A DNA stretch of 64,000 nucleotides from Streptomyces sp. f51 (GCF_037940415.1 NZ_CP149798.1:4993001-5057000), one strand, 5' to 3'. Positions 1 through 8,788 are shown, numbered from the stretch's first letter. Made by a program: numbers and translations. Notes: generated by a model not told the origin, from the letters alone.

Positions 1-601
1 TCATACCGGACTCGGCGAGGTCGCGCATGACGTCGAGGACGTCACCGACCAGCTCCGGGTCCAGCGCCGAGGTCGGCTCGTCGAAGAGCATCAGCTTCGG
101 GTCCATCGCCAGCGCGCGGGCGATCGCCACACGCTGCTGCTGGCCGCCGGACAGCTGCGAGGGGTAGTTCTTCGCCTTGTCGCCGAGGCCGACGCGCTCC
201 AGCAGCTCCATCGCGCGGTCCCGGGCGTCGGACTTCTTGACGCCCTTCACCTGGATCGGCGCTTCCATGACGTTCTCGACGGCCGTCATGTGCGGGAACA
301 GGTTGAAGCGCTGGAAGACCATGCCGATGTCACGGCGCTTCAGAGCGACTTCGCTGTCCTTGAGCTCGTAGAGCTTGTCGCCCTTCTGGCGGTAGCCCAC
401 CAGATCGCCGTCGACGTACAGCCGGCCGGCGTTGATCTTCTCCAGGTGGTTGATGCACCTCAGGAAGGTCGACTTGCCGGAGCCGGACGGGCCGATCAGG
501 CAGAACACCTCACCGGTGTTCACCTCCAGGTCGATGCCCTTGAGGACCTCCACCGGGCCGAAGGACTTGTGTACGCCCTCCGACTTCACCATCGCGGTCA
601 T
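1..601 (-). CDS. Polar amino acid ABC transporter ATP-binding protein (3' end cut by window)
   Basis: Nucleotide-binding subunit of a polar amino-acid importer of the GlnQ/HisP type; it hydrolyses ATP on the cytoplasmic face to drive uptake. About 200 residues are visible from the ATG at 601. In order I see the Walker A motif GPSGSGKST, a Q-loop (FQRFNLFPHMT), the ABC signature LSGGQQQR and Walker B LMLFDEPTSALD. The start overlaps the stop of the permease gene (ATGA), so it is the last known gene of a binding protein-permease-ATPase operon read leftwards. The C-terminal 40-60 residues lie outside the window. The substrate cannot be fixed from sequence; glutamate, glutamine or another polar amino acid fits the family. 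Confidence 0.95.
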   Translation of the reverse strand, partial: MTAMVKSEGVHKSFGPVEVLKGIDLEVNTGEVFCLIGPSGSGKSTFLRCINHLEKINAGRLYVDGDLVGYRQKGDKLYELKDSEVALKRRDIGMVFQRFNLFPHMTAVENVMEAPIQVKGVKKSDARDRAMELLERVGLGDKAKNYPSQLSGGQQQRVAIARALAMDPKLMLFDEPTSALDPELVGDVLDVMRDLAESGM

Positions 602-1563
602 GCCTTGCCCCTCCCACTGCCGAGCCCGAGCATGTTCGTCTTGATCTTCTGGAAGACGGTCGGCGGCAGGCTGCGGCTGGAACCGCGTGCGTAGTAGCGC
701 TCCAGGTAGTACTGGAAGACGCTGAACACGCTGGTCATGGCCAGGTACCAGATGGAGGCCACGAACAGCATCTCCATGACGGCGTACGACGTGGAGCCGA
801 TCGCCGAGGTGGAGCGCAGCAGCTCGTTGTACGTGACCGCGTACACCAGCGACGAGGTCTTCAGCATGTTGATGAACTCGTTGCCGGTCGGCGGCACGAT
901 CACCCGCATCGCCTGCGGGATCACGATGCGGAACAGCGTCTTCGTGTGGCTCATGCCGAGGGCCTGGGCGGCCTCCGTCTGGCCCTCGTCGACGGCCAGC
1001 AGACCGGCGCGGCAGATCTCGGCCATGTACGCGGCCTCGTTCAGACCGAGACCGAGCAGGGCGCACATGAACGGGGTCATGACGGCCGTCATGTTGTTCT
1101 TGTAGATCGGCCCGAGGTTCAGGACCGGGAAGATCAGCGCCAGGTTGAACCACAGCAGCAGCTGGACGTAGACCGGGGTGCCCCGGAAGAACCAGATGTA
1201 CAGCCACGCGACCGTGCTGGTCACCGGGTTCTTCGAGAGCCGCATCACGGCGAGGAGGATGCCCAGCACCACACCCACGATCATGGCGAGGATGCTGATC
1301 AGCAGCGTGCGGCCGGCACCCTGGACGACGGTGGAGACGAAGAGCTGGTCCCCCACCGTGTGCCACTGGATGTTACCGTGCGAGAACGCGATGCCGAGCG
1401 CCACCAGCAGCGCGAGGACGATGACGCCGCTGATCCACCGGCCGTAGTGCCGGACGGGGATCGCCTTGATGGTCTCCGGGGCCGGCCCGGACGCCGCACC
1501 CGCGGACACCGTGTCGCCCGGGGGCGGGGTGTCCGAGGGGGACTTGTCGAGTTTGTCAGTCAC
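598..1563 (-). CDS. Amino acid ABC transporter permease
   Basis: Integral membrane subunit of the HisM/GlnP family (321 aa), forming the translocation path for the neighbouring binding protein and ATPase. The N-terminal 50 residues are Pro/Asp-rich and probably cytoplasmic. Hydrophobic segments follow from about residue 45, including a first helix ISGVIVLALLVALGIAF. The ABC-coupling loop is clear: EAAQALGMSHTKTLFRIVIP at about two thirds of the length. The start is GTG at 1563; the stop overlaps the ATPase start by 4 nt. The gene begins 28 nt after the binding-protein stop, consistent with one transcript. A single permease gene implies a homodimeric channel, unless a second permease lies outside the window. 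Confidence 0.94.
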   Translation of the reverse strand: MTDKLDKSPSDTPPPGDTVSAGAASGPAPETIKAIPVRHYGRWISGVIVLALLVALGIAFSHGNIQWHTVGDQLFVSTVVQGAGRTLLISILAMIVGVVLGILLAVMRLSKNPVTSTVAWLYIWFFRGTPVYVQLLLWFNLALIFPVLNLGPIYKNNMTAVMTPFMCALLGLGLNEAAYMAEICRAGLLAVDEGQTEAAQALGMSHTKTLFRIVIPQAMRVIVPPTGNEFINMLKTSSLVYAVTYNELLRSTSAIGSTSYAVMEMLFVASIWYLAMTSVFSVFQYYLERYYARGSSRSLPPTVFQKIKTNMLGLGSGRGKA

Positions 1564-1591
1564 GTGACTGCCCTTCAGTGGTGCGCTCGGC

Positions 1592-2545
1592 TTACTTGCC
1601 GCCGTTGATCGCGGACTGCGAGATCGCGCCGGACTGGGCGCCCCACTTCTCCAGGACCTTCTGGTACGAGCCGTCCTTGATGATCGCGTCGACGGCTTCC
1701 TTCAGCGCGTCGCGGAGCTGGGTGTTGTTCTTGTTCAGGATGATGCCGAACGGGCCGGCGTCGTACTGCTTGTTGATGACCTCGAAGGCCTTGCCGCCGT
1801 CGGCCTTGTTGGAGAGGTCGACCGCCACCGGGTAGTCGTTGATGCCGGCGACCGCGCCGCCCGACTTCACACGGGTCTGGGCCTCGGTGTCGTTCTGGAA
1901 CGACTCGATGTTGATGGCCTTCTTGCCGGCGTCCGTGCACTTCTTGGACTGGTCCTTCAGGGCCGCCTCGTAGGTCGTGCCCTGCTGCACGGCGGCGGTC
2001 TTGCCGCAGAGGTCCTCGATGCCCTTGATGCCCTCGGGGTTGCCCTTCTTCACGTAGATGGCCGTACCGGCCGTGAAGTAGTCCACGAAGTCGACGCCCT
2101 GGCCGAGCTTCTTGCCCTTGTCGTCCAGGCCTTCCTGGCGCTGCTTGTTGTCCGTGATGGACGACATGCCGATGTCGTAGCGGCCCGAGTTGACGGCGGT
2201 GATGAGGCCGTCGAAGGAGCCCGAGGTGAACTCGAACTTCACGCCGAGCTGCTTGGCGAGCGCGTCGGCCAGGTCCGGGTCGACGCCGACGATCTTGCCG
2301 CCCTCGGTCGACTCCATGGGCGCGTACTCGGCGTTCGTGCCGACCTTGATGACGCCCGCGTCCTGGATGCTCTTGGGCAGCTTGGAGAACAGCGGCGCAC
2401 TGTTGGTGGCGGAGTCGCTGGAGCCGCCCTTCTTGGTCTGGTCACCGCAGCCGGTGAGGACCAGCGCGCCGGCGACCGCGATCGCGCCGACCGCTGCTAT
2501 CCGGGACTGCGCGGCCTTGGTACGACGGGTGGTGCGTGCGGTCAT
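1592..2545 (-). CDS. Amino acid ABC transporter substrate-binding lipoprotein
   Basis: Extracellular, membrane-anchored solute-binding protein of family 3 (317 aa). From the ATG at 2545 the sequence has a basic n-region, a hydrophobic stretch and a lipobox ending LVLTGC, with the lipidated Cys at residue 33. A Gly/Ser linker and the SBP_bac_3 fold follow (GVIKVGTNAEYAPME near the start of the mature protein, VGVDPDLADALAKQLG after it). An upstream in-frame ATG exists at 2641, but 2545 is preceded by a GGAGGAA ribosome site at good spacing and gives a normal signal peptide. It is the first gene of the transporter operon; the promoter should lie in the 538-bp gap shared with the divergent malic enzyme gene. 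Confidence 0.95.
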   Translation of the reverse strand: MTARTTRRTKAAQSRIAAVGAIAVAGALVLTGCGDQTKKGGSSDSATNSAPLFSKLPKSIQDAGVIKVGTNAEYAPMESTEGGKIVGVDPDLADALAKQLGVKFEFTSGSFDGLITAVNSGRYDIGMSSITDNKQRQEGLDDKGKKLGQGVDFVDYFTAGTAIYVKKGNPEGIKGIEDLCGKTAAVQQGTTYEAALKDQSKKCTDAGKKAINIESFQNDTEAQTRVKSGGAVAGINDYPVAVDLSNKADGGKAFEVINKQYDAGPFGIILNKNNTQLRDALKEAVDAIIKDGSYQKVLEKWGAQSGAISQSAINGGK

Positions 2546-3083
2546 GAGGGTTCCTCCGGCGGATCTGGGAGTAGCCGATAGGTCGACGGAAACACACACC
2601 ATCGAGTGTCGCGACCTCGTGTAATGACGGCATCTTGCCATTCGGACCGCGAGATTCAGGGTGGCCGCTATGTCAAAATCGGATAACGGGTGACCCCCGA
2701 ACCATTACTGGTCGGTTCAGTACCGCCGCATCTTGTCCGGGAATCCGTTCTTCCGGCAGGAAGATCTTCGGCACATCGCCGCAGGCGGAAGACCGCTACA
2801 CGGCACTCCTGTCCGAACGAGGACATGTCGGGACGTGTCAATGGATCACGGCATGAGTCATGTCACCGGCGTGTGATCTTGGCTCTATGGACTCGTCCTC
2901 GGCACGGTCCGTCCGGTAAGAAGGTTCTTTACACCCCTCATCCGGGGCTCAGGGCGCGTGTGCGGCGCGCCCGTCGCGCAGCGGCCCGTACGCAACCACG
3001 GCGGCTGGGCCTGCGCGGTGCCCGCCCACCCCTCAACCAGGAGTGGACACCCTCAAACATTGAAGACTTAAGGGGTAAACAAA
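2546..3083. other. Intergenic region between divergent transporter and malic enzyme genes
   Basis: This 538-bp stretch separates two divergent transcription units and must hold both promoters. I see no convincing coding frame: short frames here have mixed codon use and no ribosome sites. The DNA is locally AT-richer than the genes. The malic enzyme end carries an AAGGGG ribosome site a few bases before its GTG start. No clear long palindrome or riboswitch was recognised. Confidence 0.6.
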
Positions 3084-4307
3084 GTGGCAGCGGAGATCGT
3101 CAATCCTCGCAGCGACAGCAGTACGGATCACGAAGGCGGGGCAGAGCCCCTCGACTCCTTCGACCCGGCTTTCGCGCTGCACCGCGGCGGCAAGATGGCA
3201 GTGCAAGCCACCGTGCCCGTCCGCAACAAGGACGACCTGTCCCTGGCTTACACGCCCGGCGTCGCGAAGGTGTGCAGCGCGATCGCCGAGCAGCCGGAAC
3301 TCGTCCACGACTACACGTGGAAGTCGTCCGTGGTCGCTGTGGTGACCGACGGGACGGCAGTGCTCGGGCTCGGTGACATCGGCCCGGAGGCCTCGCTCCC
3401 CGTCATGGAGGGCAAGGCCATTCTGTTCAAGCAGTTCGGCGGTGTGGACGCGGTGCCGATCGCGCTCGCGTGCACCGGCGTCGACGAGATCGTCGAGACC
3501 GTGGTCCGGCTCGCTCCCTCCTTCGGCGGCGTCAATCTGGAGGACATCTCGGCACCGCGGTGCTTCGAGATCGAGCGCAGGCTCCAGGAGCGGCTGGACA
3601 TCCCGGTCTTCCACGACGACCAGCACGGAACCGCGGTCGTCACCCTCGCGGCCCTGCGGAACGCCGCCCGGCTCACCGGGCGCTCGCTCGGCGACCTGCG
3701 CGCGGTGATCTCCGGCGCGGGCGCGGCCGGTATCGCCATCGCCAAGTTCCTGCTGGAGGCGGGCCTCGGCGATGTCGCGGTCGCCGACCGCAAGGGCGTG
3801 GTGTCGCGGGACCGCGACGACCTGACGGACGTCAAGCGCGAGCTGGCGGAGATCACCAACAAGGCGGGGATCTCCGGTTCGCTGGAGGAGGCGCTCGCGG
3901 GCGCCGACGTCTTCATCGGCGTCTCCGGCGGTACGGTCCCGGAGCCGGCGGTCGCCTCCATGGCGCAGGGTGCCTTCGTCTTCGCGATGGCCAACCCGAA
4001 CCCCGAGGTGCACCCGGAGATCGCCCACAAGTACGCGGCCGTCGTCGCGACCGGGCGGTCGGACTTCCCGAACCAGATCAACAACGTTCTGGCCTTCCCG
4101 GGGATCTTCGCCGGTGCGCTCCAGGTCCGGGCCTCCCGGATCACCGAGGGCATGAAGATCGCCGCCGCCGACGCGCTCGCCGCCGTCGTCGGGGACGACC
4201 TCGCCGCGGACTACGTCATTCCCTCGCCGTTCGACGAGCGGGTGGCTCCCGCGGTGACCGCCGCGGTGGCGGCCGCCGCCCGTGCGGAGGGCGTCGCCCG
4301 CCGCTGA
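3084..4307 (+). CDS. NAD(P)-dependent malic enzyme
   Basis: Oxidative decarboxylation of malate to pyruvate and CO2 with reduction of NAD(P); an anaplerotic and NADPH-supplying step. The protein is 407 aa, the usual length of the short bacterial malic enzymes without a phosphotransacetylase domain. Visible signatures: LAYTPGVAKVC near residue 50 (catalytic Lys region), HDDQHGTA near residue 178 (metal-binding Asp), and the dinucleotide-binding motif ISGAGAAGIAIAKFLLEAGL near residue 210. NPNPEVHPE follows later. The start is GTG with an AAGGGG site upstream. Cofactor preference is not evident by eye; I recall that S. coelicolor has one NAD and one NADP enzyme and that the neighbour of this transporter is the NADP form, which I cannot confirm here. 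A strong terminator follows. Confidence 0.95.
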   Translation: MAAEIVNPRSDSSTDHEGGAEPLDSFDPAFALHRGGKMAVQATVPVRNKDDLSLAYTPGVAKVCSAIAEQPELVHDYTWKSSVVAVVTDGTAVLGLGDIGPEASLPVMEGKAILFKQFGGVDAVPIALACTGVDEIVETVVRLAPSFGGVNLEDISAPRCFEIERRLQERLDIPVFHDDQHGTAVVTLAALRNAARLTGRSLGDLRAVISGAGAAGIAIAKFLLEAGLGDVAVADRKGVVSRDRDDLTDVKRELAEITNKAGISGSLEEALAGADVFIGVSGGTVPEPAVASMAQGAFVFAMANPNPEVHPEIAHKYAAVVATGRSDFPNQINNVLAFPGIFAGALQVRASRITEGMKIAAADALAAVVGDDLAADYVIPSPFDERVAPAVTAAVAAAARAEGVARR

Positions 4308-4324
4308 GCCGACGCTCACCGTGA

Positions 4325-4362
4325 CCCCGCCGGGAGGCTTCCTCCTGGCGGGGCGCTTTTTT
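4325..4362 (+). terminator. Rho-independent terminator of the malic enzyme gene
   Basis: A 13-bp stem (left arm 4325-4337, right arm 4341-4353, one G-U pair) with a 3-nt loop is followed by GCGC and a run of six T. It starts 18 nt after the malic enzyme stop. This is a textbook intrinsic terminator, less common in Streptomyces because of the T run. Confidence 0.9.
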
Positions 4363-4593
4363 GCCCCCTCCACCCCTGCCCGTCCCGTCACGGGGGCGCT
4401 GCCCCCGGATCCCCGCTCCTCGATCGCCGGAGGGGCTGAACTTGTCCCGCCGGAGAGTTTCGGCCCGTCTGGCGGTCGAGGGCGAGGCCGTCAGGCCGAA
4501 CCGGGGCTGTGCTCGGGGCCACCCGGTCGGTGGGGGACGTGTCACAGCGGGAGGCGGTTCCCCCGGCCGGGGGTGCGGCCTATCGTCAGGGGC

Positions 4594-5559
4594 ATGTTCG
4601 CTGCCTACGCCGCCCGAATCGACCGTGACCAGCCGCTGAACGGCCTGGAGTTGGGGGAGCGGCCCGCCCCCGGACAGAGGCCGGGCTGGACGACCGTGAA
4701 CGTACGGGCCGCCTCCCTCAACCACCACGACCTCTGGTCGCTGCGCGGGGTCGGCCTCGCCGAGGACAAACTGCCGATGATCCTCGGCTGCGACGCCGCC
4801 GGAATCGACGAGCACGGCAACGAGGTCGTCCTGCACTCGGTCATCGGCCAGAGCGGACACGGGGTCGGCCCCGACGAGCCCCGGTCCATCCTCACCGAGC
4901 GTTACCAGGGCACCTTCGCCGAGCAGGTCTCCGTACCGTCGTGGAACGTCCTGCCCAAGCCCAGGGAGCTGTCCTTCGAGGAGGCCGCCTGTCTGCCGAC
5001 GGCGTGGCTGACGGCGTACCGCATGCTCTTCACCAACGCCGGGGTGCGGCCCGGTGACTCCGTGCTCGTCCAGGGCGCGGGCGGGGGCGTGGCCACCGCC
5101 GCGATCGTGCTCGGCAGGGCCGCGGGGCTGCGGGTCTTCGCCACCAGCCGTGACGAGGCCAAGCGGAAGCGGGCGCTCGAACTCGGTGCCGTCGAGGCGC
5201 TGGAGCCCGGGGCGCGGCTGCCGCAGCGGGTGGACGCGGTCATCGAGACGGTCGGCGCCGCCACCTGGTCGCACTCGGTCAAGTCGCTGCGTCCCGGCGG
5301 GACCGTCGTCATCTCCGGTGCCACCAGCGGCGACCGGCCCTCGCACGCCGAGTTGACGCGGATCTTCTTCCTCGAACTCAAGGTGGTCGGCTCCACCATG
5401 GGTACGAAGGACGAGCTGGAGGACCTGCTGGCCTTCTGCGCGGCCACCGGCGTACGGCCCGTCATCGACGAGGTGCTGCCGCTGGACCGGGCCCGCGAGG
5501 GCTTCGAACGGCTGGAGTCCGGCGACCTGTTCGGCAAGATCGTGCTGACGTCGGGCTGA
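4594..5559 (+). CDS. Zinc-binding alcohol dehydrogenase / quinone oxidoreductase family protein
   Basis: Medium-chain dehydrogenase/reductase (321 aa). The N-terminal GroES-like domain contains VNVRAASLNHHDLWSLRG and LGCDAAGIDEHG. The Rossmann fold starts at about residue 150 with VLVQGAGGGVATAAIVLGRA, followed by FATSRDEAKRKRALELGA. The cluster of structural-zinc cysteines seen in true alcohol dehydrogenases is not apparent, so a quinone- or enone-reductase type activity is more likely. The start is ATG at 4594, where the protein aligns with the family start; the frame stays open upstream but that part looks non-native. Monocistronic: a terminator precedes it and another hairpin follows. The substrate is unknown. 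Confidence 0.88.
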   Translation: MFAAYAARIDRDQPLNGLELGERPAPGQRPGWTTVNVRAASLNHHDLWSLRGVGLAEDKLPMILGCDAAGIDEHGNEVVLHSVIGQSGHGVGPDEPRSILTERYQGTFAEQVSVPSWNVLPKPRELSFEEAACLPTAWLTAYRMLFTNAGVRPGDSVLVQGAGGGVATAAIVLGRAAGLRVFATSRDEAKRKRALELGAVEALEPGARLPQRVDAVIETVGAATWSHSVKSLRPGGTVVISGATSGDRPSHAELTRIFFLELKVVGSTMGTKDELEDLLAFCAATGVRPVIDEVLPLDRAREGFERLESGDLFGKIVLTSG

Positions 5560-5580
5560 CGGCCCCTGGGAAGTGCTGCG

Positions 5581-5617
5581 GCGAAGGCGGGTCCGGTGTT
5601 CCGGGCCCGCCTTTCGC
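5581..5617 (+). terminator. Hairpin terminator after the dehydrogenase gene
   Basis: Inverted repeat with left arm 5581-5596, a TGTT loop and right arm 5601-5617, with one bulged base. It starts 22 nt after the stop codon. There is no long T run, as is typical for Streptomyces terminators. Confidence 0.75.
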
Positions 5618-5744
5618 GTACCCGGTTCGCGTACCCGGTTCGCGTGCCTGGGTTGGGCGCCCGGTTCGGGCGCTCCGGGCGGGGCCTCCGGCGCGGGTGT
5701 CAATTCTGGTTGACATGACGGAGGTGTCAACGTAGGTTGACGTC

Positions 5745-5954
5745 ATGACCGAAGCAACGGATCTCGCCGAGCGCGCGGGCGACCGCGATCCGCGGATCGG
5801 GCTGCGGGCGGTCTCCGCGCTGCGGAGGCTGCTGGAGCAGCTGGAGGCGGTACAGGTGCGCAGTGCGCGCCATCAGGGCTGGTCGTGGCAGGAGATCGCC
5901 GCGGAACTCGGAGTGAGCAGACAGGCCGTGCACAAGAAGTACGGGAGGCAGTGA
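5745..5954 (+). CDS. Small helix-turn-helix protein
   Basis: A 69-aa protein. The C-terminal third is a clear helix-turn-helix (WSWQEIAAELGVSRQAVHKK, about residues 46-65), ending just after it, preceded by a helical segment (ALRRLLEQLEAVQVRSARHQ) that may dimerise. This type commonly sits directly before a Clp-N-domain gene in Streptomyces, and here its TGA overlaps the next ATG by one base, so the two are translationally coupled. Likely a DNA-binding partner or autoregulator of the pair. Just upstream (5700-5744) there is a repeated GTTGAC-type sequence (GGTTGACATGACGG, then GGTTGACGTCATG) that could be promoter or operator. Confidence 0.85.
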   Translation: MTEATDLAERAGDRDPRIGLRAVSALRRLLEQLEAVQVRSARHQGWSWQEIAAELGVSRQAVHKKYGRQ

Positions 5955-6523
5955 TGTTCGAACGATTCACGAAGGACGCGCGTGCCGTGGTCGAGGGCGC
6001 GGTGTCGCACTCCGGTCGGGTGGGCGGCGAGAGCGTCGACGAGGAGCACATGGTGCTGGCGCTCCTGGACCGGGAGGGCAGCCGGGGTTCCTTCGCCCTG
6101 ACATCGCTGGGGGCGACCGGTTTCCGGGAGTCGCTGGAGCGGGACCTCGCCGAGGCGCGGCGCCGGGGCGGACTCTCGCGCGCCGACGCGGACGCCCTCT
6201 CGGGGCTCGGCATCGACCTGGCCGAGATCGTCTCCCGGATCGAGGAGGCCCATGGTGAAGGGGCGCTGGAGTTGGGCGGTCGGGGTGGCGCCGGCAGGCG
6301 CGTGCGGCGCCCGCAGTTCGGGCGGGAGGCCAAGGACGTGCTGGTGAGGGCCCTGCGGATCGCCGCCGCCCGACGCGACCGTCACATCGGTGATGAACAC
6401 CTGCTGCTGGCGATCACCCTGCGGGGCGGAGTGGCGGCCGAGCTGCTGGCCGACCACGGCGTCACCTACGCGTCGGTGACGCGCGTGCTGTACGGCGAGG
6501 GCGGAGTGGCGCAGGCGGGCTGA
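5954..6523 (+). CDS. Clp N-terminal domain protein (ClpC-like adaptor, no ATPase)
   Basis: 189 aa, made of the two helical repeats of the Clp_N domain. The first is in FTKDARAVVEGAVSHSGR and DEEHMVLALLDREGS (residues 4-45). The second is AKDVLVRALRIAAARRD and IGDEHLLLAITLRGG (about 125-165). There is no AAA+ module, so the protein cannot unfold substrates by itself. Such stand-alone Clp-N proteins may bind substrates or modulate ClpC; that is inference from the family. The start is the ATG overlapping the stop of the HTH gene, chosen because the Clp_N fold begins there. A bidirectional hairpin separates it from the convergent PadR gene. Confidence 0.9.
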   Translation: MFERFTKDARAVVEGAVSHSGRVGGESVDEEHMVLALLDREGSRGSFALTSLGATGFRESLERDLAEARRRGGLSRADADALSGLGIDLAEIVSRIEEAHGEGALELGGRGGAGRRVRRPQFGREAKDVLVRALRIAAARRDRHIGDEHLLLAITLRGGVAAELLADHGVTYASVTRVLYGEGGVAQAG

Positions 6524-6640
6524 GCGGCACCGCGAGCGAGCGGAGGCGAGCCGCTGAACACCGGGTGGGCGGGGCGATGTACGTGCCGCCGCCCATCCGG
6601 GACCGCGACGGGTGCCCGAGCGGACGCGAGCCGCCGGACC

Positions 6641-6679
6641 CCGGGTGGGCGGGGTCGGTGCGCGGCCCCGCCCACCCGG
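6641..6679. terminator. Bidirectional hairpin between convergent genes
   Basis: Perfect 14-bp inverted repeat (6641-6654 and 6666-6679) with an 11-nt loop, lying between the ends of the Clp-N gene (+) and the PadR gene (-). It should terminate both transcripts. A weaker GGGTGGGCGGGG copy occurs about 80 bp before it. Confidence 0.75.
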
Positions 6680-6711
6680 AATCGCCCCGTGGGTTCGCGG
6701 TCGCCGGGGCG

Positions 6712-7791
6712 TTACGGCCGTCCGCTGTGCAGGGTCGCGGCGATGTGGGCCGCCGCTGACGACAAGTGGCGCCGGATGTCGCGGAGTTGGTCCTCCTGGA
6801 CACCGTGGTCCCGGGAGGCGTCACGGATGTCGTCGCGGAAACGGTCCAGCAGCCGGTCGAGATCCCGGGCGGGGTTGCCCGTGGAGTCCTCGTGGGCCCA
6901 GGACGGTTCGTACTCGGCGGGGAAGTCCTCCGGGGTGGCCGAGTACTCCGGCTCGGCCGGTGCTCCGGACGGCGTGCGGCCGAAGCCGAACTCCTTGCCG
7001 AAGTCCTTCCCCAGGTCCTTGCCGAAGTTCTTCCCGAAGTCGCCGAACTCCTTGGCCAGTTCGGTCAGTCCCTCGCGCACGCCCGTCGGCCAGTCCCCGC
7101 GCGCGAAGTGGTCCTGGACCTGGTCCTGGACGCGCTTGGCCATGCGCTGCATCTCCTCCTGGGCCTGCGCGCGGGCCTTCTCCTGGGCCTCCTTGGCCTG
7201 GCGGCGGGCACGCTGCGCCTCGTCACGGGCGCGGCGGCTCTCGTCCTTCGCGCGGCGGGCCTGCTCCTTCCACTCGTGGCGGACGCGCCGCATCTCCTCC
7301 TTCGCGGCCCGCCACGACTCCCTGTCCTGGAAGTCGTCGGGGCCGCCGGACCCGCCCGCCGGATCGTCGTGCTGCTGGGGCCGGGTGCCGCCCGCGCCTC
7401 CGTGGCGCGCCTCCGTGGCCGCCGCCAGCATCTCGCGGCGCAGGTCGCCGGCCGCGCCGCGGACGTCCGCGCGGATCTCCGCCGCGAGCTCGGCCACCGA
7501 CTCGCGGATCTCCAGCTCCAGATCGGCCAGTTCGCCGCTGCGGTCGGCCAGTTCGGCGCGGCCGGCGTCGGTGATCGCGTACACCTTGCGGCCGCCCTCG
7601 GAGGTGTGCGTGACGAGTCCCTCGGCCTCCAGCTTGGCCAGCCGGGGGTACACGGTGCCGGCCGAGGGCGCGTACAGGCCCTGGAAGCGTTCCTCCAGGA
7701 GACGGATCACCTCGTATCCGTGACGCGGAGCCTCGTCCAGCAGCTTGAGGAGATACAGGCGCAGTCGGCCGTGGGCGAAGACGGGGGCCAT
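6712..7791 (-). CDS. PadR family transcriptional regulator with long coiled-coil tail
   Basis: 359 aa. Residues 1-90 form a PadR winged helix: LYLLKLLDEAPRHGYEVIRL, then APSAGTVYPRLAKLEAEGLV and GGRKVYAITDAGRAEL. The remainder is unusually long and charged, including a segment of about 70 residues rich in Arg, Glu, Lys and Ala (around AKEEMRRVRHEWKEQARRAK) that should form a coiled coil. Repeated GKDLGKDFGKEFG-like Gly/Phe turns follow. The gene starts one base after the DUF4097 gene, so they form an operon, and the regulator probably represses the shared promoter. Classic PadR proteins bind AT-rich palindromes; one is present upstream of the operon. Confidence 0.92.
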   Translation of the reverse strand: MAPVFAHGRLRLYLLKLLDEAPRHGYEVIRLLEERFQGLYAPSAGTVYPRLAKLEAEGLVTHTSEGGRKVYAITDAGRAELADRSGELADLELEIRESVAELAAEIRADVRGAAGDLRREMLAAATEARHGGAGGTRPQQHDDPAGGSGGPDDFQDRESWRAAKEEMRRVRHEWKEQARRAKDESRRARDEAQRARRQAKEAQEKARAQAQEEMQRMAKRVQDQVQDHFARGDWPTGVREGLTELAKEFGDFGKNFGKDLGKDFGKEFGFGRTPSGAPAEPEYSATPEDFPAEYEPSWAHEDSTGNPARDLDRLLDRFRDDIRDASRDHGVQEDQLRDIRRHLSSAAAHIAATLHSGRP

Positions 7792-7792
7792 C

Positions 7793-8734
7793 TCAGAGCA
7801 CCTTCTTGTCGGTCGCGGAGTCGGCCGGCCGGCCCTCGGCGGTGTCCTCCGTCGTGTCCGGGGCGGCCGGGGCGGACGAAGAGGCCGTGTCCCGGGGGGC
7901 GGGGACGTCCTCGTACGGCTCGTCCTCCGTGGGGGGCCTGCGCAGCAGGGCGATGGAGCCCGAGACGGTCATCGCCTTCAGCCTGCCGTTGCCCGCGCCG
8001 AGACGGCCGGTGATCTTCTTGGCGCCCCACTGGCCGTTGACCCGCAGGTCCTCGAAGGCGCTGGAGACGCTGCCGCTCGCGGTGTTGGCCTCCACCTCGG
8101 CGTCCGCGGGGTGGGGGAGCCGAATGGCGATCTCGCCCGAGACGTTCGACAGCCGGACGTCGGTGGGCGAGCCCGTGGCGTCGAGGTCCACGATCATGGA
8201 GCCGCTCACCGACTCGGCCCGCACGGAGGAGCCGGATCCCTCGACGACGGTCAGGTCGCCGGAGACCGAGTTGAAGTGGAGGTCGCCCGTGACCGCCTGG
8301 GCCTCCAGATTCCCCGAGACGGTCTCCACCCGCACCGGACCTGAGACGCGGACCAGCGTGGTGTCGCCGGTGACGCCCTTCACCTGGACCCGGCCGTCCG
8401 TCCCCGAGACCACGGCGGCGGCACCGACCACGCCGACCTCGACGTGCGTGCCGGCCGGGACGGCCAGGGACACGACGGCCGCGCGGCGCCAGCCCTTGCG
8501 GTCGAGCCACTTGAGGAAGCCCTTCCAGGGAAGGTCCTCATAGGCCACCGTGAGTGTGCCGCCCTCCTGCTTCACCTGGAGCGGGGGGCCGTCCAGCTCG
8601 GACACCTCCAGCCGGGCGGAACTCTCGTCGGTCCCCACGACGTTCACTGTTCCGTTGACGATGCGTACGTGCAGCGTCTGCACGGGGCCGTCGAAGGCGA
8701 GCTTCTTCGGCTCTGTCACGGACCACTCGGACAT
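7793..8734 (-). CDS. DUF4097 family beta-strand repeat protein
   Basis: 313 aa. The body is a run of short beta-strand repeats of the DUF4097/DUF2807 type, with recurrent motifs such as VSGPVRVETVSGNLEAQAVT and SVSGDLTVVEG, expected to form a right-handed beta-helix. No signal peptide or membrane segment is visible, so it is probably cytoplasmic. The C-terminal 45 residues are Asp/Ser/Ala-rich and disordered. The start is ATG at 8734 with a GAGGAGG site; an upstream in-frame ATG gives an atypical Arg-rich extension. First gene of the operon with PadR. The biochemical role of DUF4097 is unknown; in actinobacteria it often pairs with PadR-type regulators. Confidence 0.88.
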   Translation of the reverse strand: MSEWSVTEPKKLAFDGPVQTLHVRIVNGTVNVVGTDESSARLEVSELDGPPLQVKQEGGTLTVAYEDLPWKGFLKWLDRKGWRRAAVVSLAVPAGTHVEVGVVGAAAVVSGTDGRVQVKGVTGDTTLVRVSGPVRVETVSGNLEAQAVTGDLHFNSVSGDLTVVEGSGSSVRAESVSGSMIVDLDATGSPTDVRLSNVSGEIAIRLPHPADAEVEANTASGSVSSAFEDLRVNGQWGAKKITGRLGAGNGRLKAMTVSGSIALLRRPPTEDEPYEDVPAPRDTASSSAPAAPDTTEDTAEGRPADSATDKKVL

Positions 8735-8788
8735 GGTGCAGACCTCCTCGACCGGACCGGACCCCCGCGGAGCCCGAACTCGACGCGC

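Noticed and set aside
2635..3080. Short frames in the transporter/malic enzyme gap
   Set aside because: Mixed codon use and no ribosome site.
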